Source of the DNA: Perkinsus marinus ATCC 50983
Taxonomy: Eukaryota; Perkinsozoa; Perkinsida; Perkinsidae
DNA: 64,000 nt
Assembly (NCBI RefSeq): GCF_000006405.1
Contig: NW_003216064.1
Span: 311,009 to 375,008 of the forward strand
Direction of reading: 5' to 3'
Shown: positions 22,834 to 31,221 of the stretch, one piece after another
How the letters are laid out: every line of letters starts with the position of its first letter
Numbering within the stretch: the stretch's first letter is position 1
Program-made: the position numbers and the translations under genes
The notes under the pieces: generated by a model
What the model was told of the DNA's origin: nothing
Databases searched by the model: none
The model's input: only the letters and a program-made list of their open reading frames with translations

Positions 22834-23761
22834 GTCGATGCAGGGCCTACGGGACGTGCAAGCAGAGCAGCCCGATGATGAGCGAGTGTCCGAGAAAGTC
22901 TGCGACATAGTAGACGGACTCCTAGCTGTTGATGATAAGGTGAGAGCACGGGCTAAGATCGGGGTTTTGATACGTAAGGGGGCCGTTGCATTAAAAGAGT
23001 TTTTCCGAGAGGTCGCGAGGGATGCGAATGTGACGAACTATAGTGATGTTTGGCGTTCGATATATGCGGCTTTATATTGGTGCACTTTGGATAGTGGCCT
23101 GACAGAGGGAGCTCAGGAGTTAGCGTACTGTTTGAGCTTGGGAGTGATGAGATCACTAGTGAAAATATCAGCTCTTGATGCGTGCCTCACGGAAAGAAAT
23201 CCGGTGATGCTCACACGATTGTTGGTGGTCTTGGGCATCGAGGGGAGTGATTCAAAGAATAAAATGACTCCTGCTCATCGGATCGAGAATAAGATAGAGT
23301 TGAATAGTCTCCCTCTGGTAGAAGCTGCTCCTTGGGACGTAGACGGGAAGAATGCTGATAATGTGTTTATGACGTACGATATATTTAAGAAGAGAGTTCG
23401 ATCGGCTTGTAAGAGTTATCAGTTGAAGGGTCGGTTGGCGTGTTACTATTTGAGCAGAAATTTGGTCGGTAGAGCCAAAACGTACTGCCAAGAGCAGTTG
23501 GGGATGTTGACGGAATTGGAAGATGATGGTTTGCAAGGGGATATTTCCGAAATGTTGTGGGAGCGATTAGATGAGAAATTTGCGAATTTATGGAGTGAAG
23601 GGCGAGCTGTGAGTAATTTCGGGAAAGTTTTCAAGAAGAGTGATGAAAGCGTCCTTTCCTTCTGTGGTCGTGTTATTGGTCACCGCATGTCGGCGAGGAG
23701 TTCCTCAACACCGGCGGAGAGTTATGCGACAAATTGGTGCAGATGCAGCAGAGTTTTATGA
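22781..23761 (+). CDS. retrotransposon Gag-like protein (326-codon frame)
   Basis: The start ATG lies inside the 5' LTR, 28 nt after the SL-like sequence. After about 15 LTR-encoded residues the product becomes a helical, charged Gag-type protein, for example VRARAKIGVLIRKGAVALKE and, near the end, LWSEGRAVSNFGKVFKKSDE. The frame runs into the internal 73-bp duplication at 23667 and stops at 23761. The zinc knuckle expected at the end of Gag is instead in the next frame. Gag would form the virus-like particle that packages element RNA. The frame break looks secondary: the inserted length is 73, one more than a multiple of three. Confidence 0.8.
   Translation: MSARSSSTPAESYATNWWSMQGLRDVQAEQPDDERVSEKVCDIVDGLLAVDDKVRARAKIGVLIRKGAVALKEFFREVARDANVTNYSDVWRSIYAALYWCTLDSGLTEGAQELAYCLSLGVMRSLVKISALDACLTERNPVMLTRLLVVLGIEGSDSKNKMTPAHRIENKIELNSLPLVEAAPWDVDGKNADNVFMTYDIFKKRVRSACKSYQLKGRLACYYLSRNLVGRAKTYCQEQLGMLTELEDDGLQGDISEMLWERLDEKFANLWSEGRAVSNFGKVFKKSDESVLSFCGRVIGHRMSARSSSTPAESYATNWCRCSRVL
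22829..22845 (+). other. putative tRNA primer-binding site
   Basis: TGGTGGTCGATGCAGGG begins three bases after the 5' LTR. The leading TGG is the complement of a tRNA CCA end, as expected for a minus-strand primer site. The tRNA species was not identified. Confidence 0.55.
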
Positions 23762-26700
23762 GAAAGATTATAAAGATTCGAAGTCCTTAGTCACGGGGAA
23801 AGGTGCTGGCAAAGGGCAAAGGCCAGGATCGATCCGCCGTGAGGGTGATTCTAAACCACCTCAACTGAAAGCGAGTCAGGGCCTCAACGGTGCGAAAGGA
23901 TCATTACAATGTTATAATTGTAGAGGATTCGGGCATATAGCTCGTGATTGTCCGAAGAAAAATCCCAGCTCACAAATTGAGAAATCTAACAGAGTCCAGG
24001 GTGCGGGCACTACGAGCGGTGAGGCGAAACCGAACAACTCCACCAGTCGAGGAGCGATGGCAGTCGACATCGATCAGGGATTGATTGATATTGCATCTGT
24101 TGCCGAACAGGAGCCGAAGGAGTTGAAGTCTCTTACGTTAGCAACGGCATGTCCCCCTAGTACATGTAAAGTGACTCTGGCAGGAGAAGTCTTCGACGCG
24201 CTTGTGGATAGCGGATCGGCTTTGGCGTTGATCAATAGGGATCTCGCCAAGCGTTTGAAGTTGAGTAGAAGAATTATTGCTCCTCTGCGAGCGGTGTTTG
24301 CCAACAAGCAAACACAATTGATCACGGAAGAGACGATCGTTCCGTGTCGAGTAGGAGATAAAGAACTGATTCTCCCATTCTTGATAGCAAATGGGCTATC
24401 ATACGACCTCATCTTAGGAAGGTCGGCGTTGCGCTTGTGCGGTGCGAAGCTCGTTTACAGATTTGATGATGAGACAGCCTTGGAAAAGATCCAATCGGAG
24501 TTATTGGAAGCATCCAAGGAGTCAGAGAGCTCGCGTAATAGGACGGTACCGTCTCTCAATGAGGAGGACGGGTCCTACGAGTTCTCGGAGATATCCTCAG
24601 TGGATATTATCAATCCAGAGAGGATTGATTGCAGTGGTGTGCATCTTAATGGTAAGATAGCATGCTCAGTCTCAGGCGATGATCTGGCGGTTACTGAAGC
24701 ACCAGATTCTGAAATAGAGGAGTACAGCTCGGCGGAGTCTGAGTTGGAATCTCCTAGTTGGACACCGACAAGCATCCCCAGTAGAGATAGTAAGTGCGAG
24801 TGGGAGGATTGCGACTCGATTGAGCAGTGTCTTGAGAAGCTTTGTGGTTTTGGATGGAGACCAATAAAGAATGCGGAAGCTTACAAGATGCGATTGGTTA
24901 AATTAGAAACCGATGATGTTCGCGATACGCCGTCGCAGGAGTATCGATTTCTAGTAGATTGGGAGGAAGTCGAGAGTGCGAATGAGCGACGGTCGTGGTC
25001 TCCGAATAGATTGTTGCAGAAGCTCAGTCCTGAGCAGTATCAGCTCTGGCTAGATGAGCTAAAAATGTATGAAGATCGCCATTGGTGGGAGAGAGTATCT
25101 GACCAGGAAGTGCCGAGGGATAGGGCCACGGCATTTCCAATAATATCGATGGCTAAATCCACGAGGATTAGGCCAGTTGTAGATGCCAGGGTACTCAATT
25201 TACGAGCACCAGTCGCATCGAGCCGTAAGCACAGCATCGGTCGTATTACTCAGCAGTTACGCTCCATCATTACGCCGTCTGTGGAGATTCGCCAATACGA
25301 TTTGGCGAAGGCCTTTTATAGGCTCGCCATTATGAGGCCAGTCTATATCAATTATGGTCGTGGTATAACAATGAGGAGCTCTCGCCTGACCTTCGGGCTG
25401 GCGATAGGCCCAGGGGCCTTAGAGCACTCATTGGACCTACTATGGAGTATACTCGACCGATTCCACCCTCTGGTGCGTACTCTCAGAATGATGGACGATA
25501 TCGTTGTGGTGTCGTCAAAAGTACACTTGGATGAGTTCGAGGCTACACTCTATAAATTGTTGGATTTGGTGGGGTTCGACATTCCGCAGGAGAAGAAAGC
25601 TGTATGGAGTGATGAGTATTCCAAGTGGCTGGGTGCTTACTGGGCGTGGGACGGCTGTGTCTTACGCATGAAGCCACCGGTGATTAACTTTACGGTTTCC
25701 ACTACTAAACGTGAGGTCTTTCGTCAAGCAGGTCGCTTCCTAGATCTCTGTCAATCGTTAGAAGAAGTACAAGCTCGAGCGCATTGTGATTGGGCCCGTC
25801 GAGTGAGTGGGTCTCAGAGTATAGCTTTCGATGATGTGTTGCCTCCTGACATTCAGAAGGAGGTGAATAAGCATTTAAATGCTGCTGTAGAATCATGGGC
25901 ACGCATTCCTCTCGAGGTGCCCTTATTTTCTACTGTTAAGTCTCTCGTGATAGGGAATGATGCCTCGAACTGTGGGTTTGCATCTGTATGGTATTCTACC
26001 GTACTTTCTGACACCACAGAAGCTGCGATTCCGCATATGATGATCCTTTGTGCGCGTTCTCACCTGTTCGCTACCAGTGCTCGTTTCTGGCATGCAAATA
26101 GGAGGGAACTTTTCTGTCTGAGCAGCTCTCTGGGGCAGTTTTGTTCTTCATTGCTCGATGGTTTCTTCCCACAGTTGGAGTCAGTCGTTCTCTCGAGTGA
26201 TTCTACTACGGCGATCCGACGACTAGATGATCGCCCTCATAAGATGAAAGGAGTAGAGTGGTTATCTACTTCTCGATTACGTGAGTGCTGTCTTGATATG
26301 TTAAGACTTGTTCGTTCGTATAAGGTCTCTGTTCGCTTCACTCATGTATCAGCTGATCGAAATGCTCAACCAGATTTGCTCTCGAGGATAGATCAAGATA
26401 TTCCTGCGAGAGACATTCGAAAACTTCCATCTGTCGTTGAGTCTCATTCAGAATGCTGTACAATCTCATTATCTACTATTGATAATCTGCCTACTTATAG
26501 ACGCTTTATCCTGCTGAATAAGTGTTTTCAGGGATGGCGTCATGAACATATTAACAATTCTGATGACTACTTATTGAGGTTCATCCAATCTCAGCAGCAA
26601 CGTGATGACATGGCTGCTGCTACTTTCCGTGTATTGAGTAGTAATGTATCTGTTCTTCACGATGAACCTATTCGTATCCAAAAGTATGCGCAACATATGA

Positions 26701-28238
26701 TGATCGTTAATGGTCTACTTTGTAAGATTTCAACTAAGACTAGTACTAAGTACTATGATGATTCTCCTAAAATAGTTCTACCACGAAATGCTTGTGCTCC
26801 GTTATTCATTAAAGAGATTATTCTCTATTTTCATAGATTACATGGGCACATTGGTATCAATAATACTTATCGATTAATAATGTCGAATTTCTGGTGGCCC
26901 AAGGCTCGTTCTGATGTTAAACGTATTGTTAAGTCTTGTGAGGCCTGCCAGTTTACTAGATTTCCTAGAGTCGATAAGTCAGCTGCCTCTCATTGGTTTT
27001 GTCCCTCTAGAGCTTTCGAGACTGTCGGAGTGGATTTATTAGGTCCACTCATTGCTGCTAAACGTAATGAGAGGTATGTCATGTCGATTACATGTTTGCT
27101 GACAAAATTCTGTCTTTTCTTCGTGATGACGAAGATATCTGCTAGTGAGCTTTGTAGGGTATTCGAGACTGAATTCCTTCTGAAGTATTCATGCCCTCGA
27201 ACGGTTATTTCTGACAATGGAATACAGTTTGTGAAGAGTCTCGACTTCAGCAGCCTATTATCACTATATCATGTGAGACATGTCTGTATTCCAGTATATC
27301 ACGCAGCGAGTGGTGGCTTCTATGAGAGAGGCCATGCCGTGGTGAATATGGCCCTACGAGCAGTTCTGGATGAAAATCGTCATGTTACCCTACACGAAGC
27401 CTTAGCCTTCGCTCAAGCTCGAGTCAATAGTACTATCGATCCGGTTCTGGGCGTCAGTCCTCATGAAGCTGTTTATGGTTTCCCACTCCAATCTCCATTA
27501 GCACAATGGGCTTCTTCGCATATTAGTACAGCTCAGGTGAATGATGATGCTATTGAAAGATTCATCGCACACCCTAATAAGAAGCATAAACGTGCTATCA
27601 GATCTGCTTGTGACAAGCTACGGCAGAGGAGGGAGAAGATTATGGAGGACTGGAAGCAGCTTTGGCAAGAGCGTAAGCCGCAGCGGGCTAACGAGCCGAA
27701 CGAGTTCGATGTGGGAGATAAGGTTTTGGTATGGACGCAACCAAGCCACAAACTCGACCGTATGTGGCGGGAAGGTGAGATTATACGCAGGGTCGGTTCC
27801 CGTTGTTATGAAGTCAAGTCTAATGGTAACCGTTCCCAGCTCTACAGTGCTGATCACCTGAAGGCCTTTCTTCCTAATGGAGCTTATGATGACGACGATA
27901 ACCACAAGATCACTGACGATGAGCTTTCTGGAGAGCCTACTCTGTCTACACGTTCACTGAGGCACACTAAATTTATATTGTGGAAAGATCCACAAGATTC
28001 TAAAACTCGTTACGGTAAGATTGAGCGTTGGACAGGTAGCGGTCAGTATATGGTCCACGAGTATCGTCTACTAAATAAACGACTTCTACCACTATGGATT
28101 GGTCCCGATGGTAAGCTATCAACTATCGGTAATGTCGCAGCCTTTGTGAGATTGTCCCCAAGGGATGTCAAGAAGATCAAAGTGGATGAGGTCACAAACA
28201 CCCTACTAGAAGAGAGCTTAGATGAGGTGGCTCCTTGA
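23640..28238 (+). CDS. retrotransposon polyprotein: zinc knuckle, protease, RT, RNase H, integrase
   Basis: A 1532-codon frame. The first ~30 codons lie in or beside the 73-bp duplication and are probably not native. Domains: CCHC zinc knuckle at residues 91-104; retropepsin with Asp-Ser-Gly at about 190; reverse transcriptase from about 500, with RQYDLAKAFYRLAI and the catalytic box RMMDDIVVVSS near 615; RNase H with VIGNDASNCGFASVW near 770; integrase with an HHCC zinc region (LHGHIGINNTYRLI, then CEACQF) near 1065-1105 and the DDE core VDLLGP, ISDNG (about 1190) and GGFYERGHAVVN; then a C-terminal FDVGDKVLVW fold and about 130 residues of unknown role. It copies element RNA to DNA and inserts it. 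No internal stop. It lacks its own clear start, so it was probably expressed as a fusion with Gag. Confidence 0.93.
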   Translation: MMKASFPSVVVLLVTACRRGVPQHRRRVMRQIGADAAEFYEKDYKDSKSLVTGKGAGKGQRPGSIRREGDSKPPQLKASQGLNGAKGSLQCYNCRGFGHIARDCPKKNPSSQIEKSNRVQGAGTTSGEAKPNNSTSRGAMAVDIDQGLIDIASVAEQEPKELKSLTLATACPPSTCKVTLAGEVFDALVDSGSALALINRDLAKRLKLSRRIIAPLRAVFANKQTQLITEETIVPCRVGDKELILPFLIANGLSYDLILGRSALRLCGAKLVYRFDDETALEKIQSELLEASKESESSRNRTVPSLNEEDGSYEFSEISSVDIINPERIDCSGVHLNGKIACSVSGDDLAVTEAPDSEIEEYSSAESELESPSWTPTSIPSRDSKCEWEDCDSIEQCLEKLCGFGWRPIKNAEAYKMRLVKLETDDVRDTPSQEYRFLVDWEEVESANERRSWSPNRLLQKLSPEQYQLWLDELKMYEDRHWWERVSDQEVPRDRATAFPIISMAKSTRIRPVVDARVLNLRAPVASSRKHSIGRITQQLRSIITPSVEIRQYDLAKAFYRLAIMRPVYINYGRGITMRSSRLTFGLAIGPGALEHSLDLLWSILDRFHPLVRTLRMMDDIVVVSSKVHLDEFEATLYKLLDLVGFDIPQEKKAVWSDEYSKWLGAYWAWDGCVLRMKPPVINFTVSTTKREVFRQAGRFLDLCQSLEEVQARAHCDWARRVSGSQSIAFDDVLPPDIQKEVNKHLNAAVESWARIPLEVPLFSTVKSLVIGNDASNCGFASVWYSTVLSDTTEAAIPHMMILCARSHLFATSARFWHANRRELFCLSSSLGQFCSSLLDGFFPQLESVVLSSDSTTAIRRLDDRPHKMKGVEWLSTSRLRECCLDMLRLVRSYKVSVRFTHVSADRNAQPDLLSRIDQDIPARDIRKLPSVVESHSECCTISLSTIDNLPTYRRFILLNKCFQGWRHEHINNSDDYLLRFIQSQQQRDDMAAATFRVLSSNVSVLHDEPIRIQKYAQHMMIVNGLLCKISTKTSTKYYDDSPKIVLPRNACAPLFIKEIILYFHRLHGHIGINNTYRLIMSNFWWPKARSDVKRIVKSCEACQFTRFPRVDKSAASHWFCPSRAFETVGVDLLGPLIAAKRNERYVMSITCLLTKFCLFFVMTKISASELCRVFETEFLLKYSCPRTVISDNGIQFVKSLDFSSLLSLYHVRHVCIPVYHAASGGFYERGHAVVNMALRAVLDENRHVTLHEALAFAQARVNSTIDPVLGVSPHEAVYGFPLQSPLAQWASSHISTAQVNDDAIERFIAHPNKKHKRAIRSACDKLRQRREKIMEDWKQLWQERKPQRANEPNEFDVGDKVLVWTQPSHKLDRMWREGEIIRRVGSRCYEVKSNGNRSQLYSADHLKAFLPNGAYDDDDNHKITDDELSGEPTLSTRSLRHTKFILWKDPQDSKTRYGKIERWTGSGQYMVHEYRLLNKRLLPLWIGPDGKLSTIGNVAAFVRLSPRDVKKIKVDEVTNTLLEESLDEVAP
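23667..23739 (+). repeat. 73-bp internal duplication inside gag
   Basis: Exact copy by eye of 22761-22833, lying 906 bp downstream in the C-terminal part of gag. Both copies are followed within 3 nt by ATGCAG, a possible microhomology. It shifts the reading frame between gag and pol. Confidence 0.9.
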
Positions 28239-28251
28239 GATGTCGCCACCT

Positions 28252-28263
28252 GAGGGGATGAGA
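28252..28263 (+). other. polypurine tract
   Basis: GAGGGGATGAGA ends one base before the 3' LTR, the expected site of plus-strand priming. One T interrupts the purine run. Confidence 0.6.
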
Positions 28264-28264
28264 T

Positions 28265-28499
28265 TGTGACGTATTTTGACGTATTTACTAGAGTATTGAG
28301 ATCGTGACGCACGTAGCATTATTGGGCGTGCGCTTTTCCTTATATAGCGAATCGTATGGTTCTTAGAACCTACGTTTCTCGTTGTAAGTCTCTAGTATTG
28401 AGGTTCCGTAGCCATCTTGGCTCAAGATCTTAGTGTCGTGTTATTGGTCACCGCATGTCGGCGAGGAGTTCCTCAACACCGGCGGAGAGTTATGCGACA
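28265..28499 (+). repeat. 3' LTR (235 bp)
   Basis: Identical by eye to 22591-22825, including the SL-like sequence (28405-28426) and the ATG (28455). That ATG is in frame with the interrupted host ORF downstream. Confidence 0.95.
28405..28426 (+). promoter_or_regulatory. spliced-leader-like 22-mer in 3' LTR
   Basis: Same sequence and position within the LTR as 22731-22752. In the 3' LTR it sits upstream of an ATG that reads into host sequence. Confidence 0.9.
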
Positions 28500-28504
28500 G
28501 GCGG
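28500..28504. repeat. 5-bp target-site duplication (right)
   Basis: GGCGG directly after the 3' LTR, matching 22586-22590. Five-base duplications are usual for Ty3/Gypsy integrases. Confidence 0.9.
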
Positions 28505-28646
28505 CACCGTGTATGCTTACGATTTCGAGGCTAATACTCATAGCGGCGTTGTCCAAGGCAGCCTTCATCGTTTTGAAGGCGTCATCGAGGATGGTACCGT
28601 CGACCACGATCTGGTTTTAGGGATCAACAACAAATGCCCTAAATAG
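28500..28646 (+). pseudogene. host ORF interrupted by the retrotransposon
   Basis: Right of the element the sequence encodes GGTVYAYDFEANTHSGVVQG and continues about 30 residues to TAG at 28644-28646. Left of the element an ATG at 22580 (M-K-G) is in the same phase once element and one target duplication are ignored, so the empty site carried a small ORF of about 50 codons, perhaps an exon of a larger gene. The composition (EANTHSG, FEGVIEDG) looks like real coding sequence. Family unknown. The 3' LTR ATG at 28455 is in frame with it, giving a 63-codon chimeric frame. Confidence 0.45.
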
Positions 28647-28863
28647 GAAAAACTTGCCGATGGGCCTATTCAACTTGCACTCATCAAACGGGTAAGGAAT
28701 ACCAAATCTAATACAAAATCTCTGAATCGTCAATAAGACTGCACGAAAATTGCATGAACAGCGCAGGTTGCCCTGGGAGCGACCTGGTGGGCTACACTCT
28801 CGCTGGACTGATAAGATGGCCCCGATAGGTAGCTCGACCACGATCTGGTTTCAGGGATCAATA
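28600..28863 (+). repeat. pair of ~30-bp direct repeats
   Basis: TCGACCACGATCTGGTTTTA at 28600 recurs as TCGACCACGATCTGGTTTCA at 28834, with GGGATCAA following in both. The spacing is 234 bp. Confidence 0.7.
28810..28841 (+). repeat. dispersed 32-bp repeat, copy 1
   Basis: Contains GATAGGTAGCTCGACCAC. It matches 32253-32284 at 30 of 32 positions and overlaps the second direct repeat at 28834. On the minus strand both copies open with Met-Val-Glu-Leu-Pro-Ile. Confidence 0.65.
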
Positions 28864-29841
28864 AACGGATTTGTCACTATATTATAGAGGCTATTCTTCC
28901 GCGCTCAGCAAGAGTTCAATAGTGGGATTGCGTTCATTCCGAGTGATAGGCGGAATCCGAATCCGAATGCGATTTTCAAACTCGGCACTTTAACACGAGA
29001 AAACGCGCTCGTGCTTCAAGCTCGAAAGACCACCTGGAATTCGGTTCATCCGACGACCCGCACCTTGATGCGTGGGAACTCGGAGAAAAAATGTTTCCGA
29101 GTTGGATCTCGGGTTCTTGCACTAAGACTTGAAGCTCGGAGGAGCTGCGCATTTTAATTGGCTCCAGGGTTCATATACGGCCTCAGGTGAGACTCCTGTG
29201 TCACCAGGCCAGAGGCGAGAGTGCTCGCCAACTGAGCTTGTATCGTCTTGGTCGGTGAAACTCTTGCAGAGGTTCTCAAGGCTACAGGAACCCGAGAGGA
29301 TCCTGTTATCCCATGTCGTCACAGATTGATAGGAAACGCGTTAGGCTCGCTTGGGAATTCACGTTAAACACACTCCGGCGGAATACGTTTCTCGCGGTGC
29401 GTCTCCGTTGTGGACTACGGCGAACCCTCCCCACTTTGCTATGAAACTCCGTCGAGCTTGGTAACAGATCGCGTGTTTTGTTTCCTACATTGTATTTTCC
29501 CTCAGCTCTCCACAGTTTTACTCTGATGCGCATTGTGCCGATCCGAATCGGGCCATCCGATGTTGGCACTGAAGTTCAGTGACTGGACGCTCTATTCCGT
29601 CTCCGGCACGGGCATGTCTCGGCTGTTTCTCACATGTCTCTTGGCTCGCCCTTGAGGTTCTCAAGTTGAGGACGAATGACGTGTAGCGGTGCCCCACGTC
29701 TACTCTGATAATGCAAAGTTTTCCTACACTCATCCCTTCCAGATTAGTCTTCCGATTACGTCGACTATCGCCTCTCTAATTCCTCACATCGAATTGCTCT
29801 CTCTCCCTATCCAGTCTTCCCACAGTTCTTCATTCTGTCTG
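28864..29841. other. intergenic stretch upstream of subtilisin 2
   Basis: Nearly 1 kb without a supported gene. It contains the promoter and a pyrimidine-rich leader (29800-29840) before the subtilisin ATG. Short frames only. Confidence 0.45.
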
Positions 29842-31221
29842 ATGCATATCAATACTGCGCTCTCTGTTGCCATCCTGTGCAATGCTGTCATTGCTCAGAA
29901 TAACACCATCGTAAGCCTAAGGTCTGGTATCAATCAGGTTGACATCCGCCATCTGCCCCAAATGCTGAGGGATGCCGGTGAAACCCCTGATCAGAACATT
30001 GTAGCCTTTTTGGAGGCCACTGAGATCACCACTTTGCAAAATGTTAAAACCCAAGTTGTCCAGAGTTCAGCTGCCACCATCGACAGCAACGAGCTTTGCG
30101 ACTTCGTGGCTAAGGCAAGTAGCAAGCTATCTCTGCAATCTCAATGTGCAATGGATGCCACTGGTAAACTTCACCAGGCTTCACCAGGTGAAGCCTTCGG
30201 GGAATACACTAACGATTTGCACGTGAACGATGCCGATGCCATGTATCAGGGGCATCTCGAGTGGATGAAGATGGGTCAGGTGTGGCAGCTTGCTCTTCCG
30301 CATGTTACTCGAAGAATCAAAGTGGCTGTAATAGATTCCGGAGTCGACTGGACTGACCCGGATCTGGCCCCTTTGAAGGGAACGCTGAAGAAGAGAAGCG
30401 GCGGTTACATCGACGGAGGTTGGAATTTCAACACCAACTCGTCGACACTGACGTTCGCGAACACGCATGGTACCAGCGTTAGCAAGATCCTCGCCGCCAA
30501 GAGTAACAACTCGGTTGGTGTCGCTGGGATGGCTCCTAATGTCACCCTAGTACCGCTACAAGTAATGGCAAAGGACTCTCCTCTGAGTCTATCTAAATTC
30601 TTGCTTGCTCTCGAAATGGCCATTGACATTGAGGTAGACATCATATCGGTGTCTCTAGGGTTCACATTGAGCGCGTTTGAAATGGAGTTGCAACATATGC
30701 TGTTCGATGCCCTACGTGCTGTACAACAGAATAACATTATACTCGTTGCTTCCGCAGGCAATGACTTCGAGGAAGCATCTGATGTTTACCCCTGTTGGTA
30801 TGGTGGCCCACTCGGAATGTGTGTCGCTTCCTTGTATGACTACATGTGGGACAATAGGACTGAACCAGTACTCTATCTGGAGTCGAATTATGGTGATAGA
30901 GTTGACGTCGCAGCCTATGGCACTCAACTCGTGGTCGGCCGTGATAAGGCAGGTGAATTGATAAAGTTCAGCGGCACATCCGCTGCTCAACCGCAAGTAG
31001 CTGGTCTGGCTGCTATCCTCCTGTCAATGAATGTCGAACCGTCGTTGGTGAAGCGACTGATCCTGGCTAATGCTGTTCCAGCCGGGCTCGAGATGCCAGA
31101 ATATTTCCCTCAGTATATACGGGGCGGTGCCATTGATCCTCTGAGGACTGTGGAACACGCTATCAGCTTTCTCCCTTCGACACCACGAGGCCTGCGAGGG
31201 AAAGATGCATCCTTCCAATGA
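29842..31221 (+). CDS. subtilisin-like serine protease 2 (S8 family, 459 aa)
   Basis: A secreted S8 endopeptidase. I chose ATG 29842 because it starts MHINTALSVAILCNAVIAQN, a clean signal peptide; the frame is open 51 codons further upstream without coding character. A propeptide of about 130 residues precedes the catalytic domain. Catalytic residues: Asp in KVAVIDSGVDWTDPD, His in NTHGTSVSKILAA, oxyanion Asn in VASAGNDFEEA, Ser in FSGTSAAQPQVAGLAAILL. The blocks around His (HGTSV, not HGTHV) and Ser (GTSAAQP, not GTSMAxP) deviate from the consensus and from subtilisin 1. No introns. It stands alone between the retrotransposon and the Fe-S ATPase. Confidence 0.9.
   Translation: MHINTALSVAILCNAVIAQNNTIVSLRSGINQVDIRHLPQMLRDAGETPDQNIVAFLEATEITTLQNVKTQVVQSSAATIDSNELCDFVAKASSKLSLQSQCAMDATGKLHQASPGEAFGEYTNDLHVNDADAMYQGHLEWMKMGQVWQLALPHVTRRIKVAVIDSGVDWTDPDLAPLKGTLKKRSGGYIDGGWNFNTNSSTLTFANTHGTSVSKILAAKSNNSVGVAGMAPNVTLVPLQVMAKDSPLSLSKFLLALEMAIDIEVDIISVSLGFTLSAFEMELQHMLFDALRAVQQNNIILVASAGNDFEEASDVYPCWYGGPLGMCVASLYDYMWDNRTEPVLYLESNYGDRVDVAAYGTQLVVGRDKAGELIKFSGTSAAQPQVAGLAAILLSMNVEPSLVKRLILANAVPAGLEMPEYFPQYIRGGAIDPLRTVEHAISFLPSTPRGLRGKDASFQ

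Larger units (their letters stand above)
22591..28499 (+). mobile_element. complete Ty3/Gypsy-type LTR retrotransposon with SL-bearing LTRs
   Basis: A 5,909-bp element bounded by two 235-bp direct LTRs that I read as identical, each starting TGTGAC and ending GCGACA (TG...CA), flanked by a 5-bp target duplication GGCGG. Inside are a primer-binding-like site, gag, a large pol frame in the order protease, reverse transcriptase, RNase H, integrase (the Ty3/Gypsy order), and a polypurine tract. Identical LTRs and an exact target duplication indicate a very recent insertion. Each LTR carries a 22-nt spliced-leader-like sequence. A 73-bp internal duplication puts gag and pol in different frames, so this copy may not be autonomous. 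Confidence 0.95.

Noticed and set aside
23640-23738. Native N-terminus of the pol frame
   Set aside because: Most of these codons come from the 73-bp LTR-derived duplication read in an unrelated frame; the true pol region starts after it.
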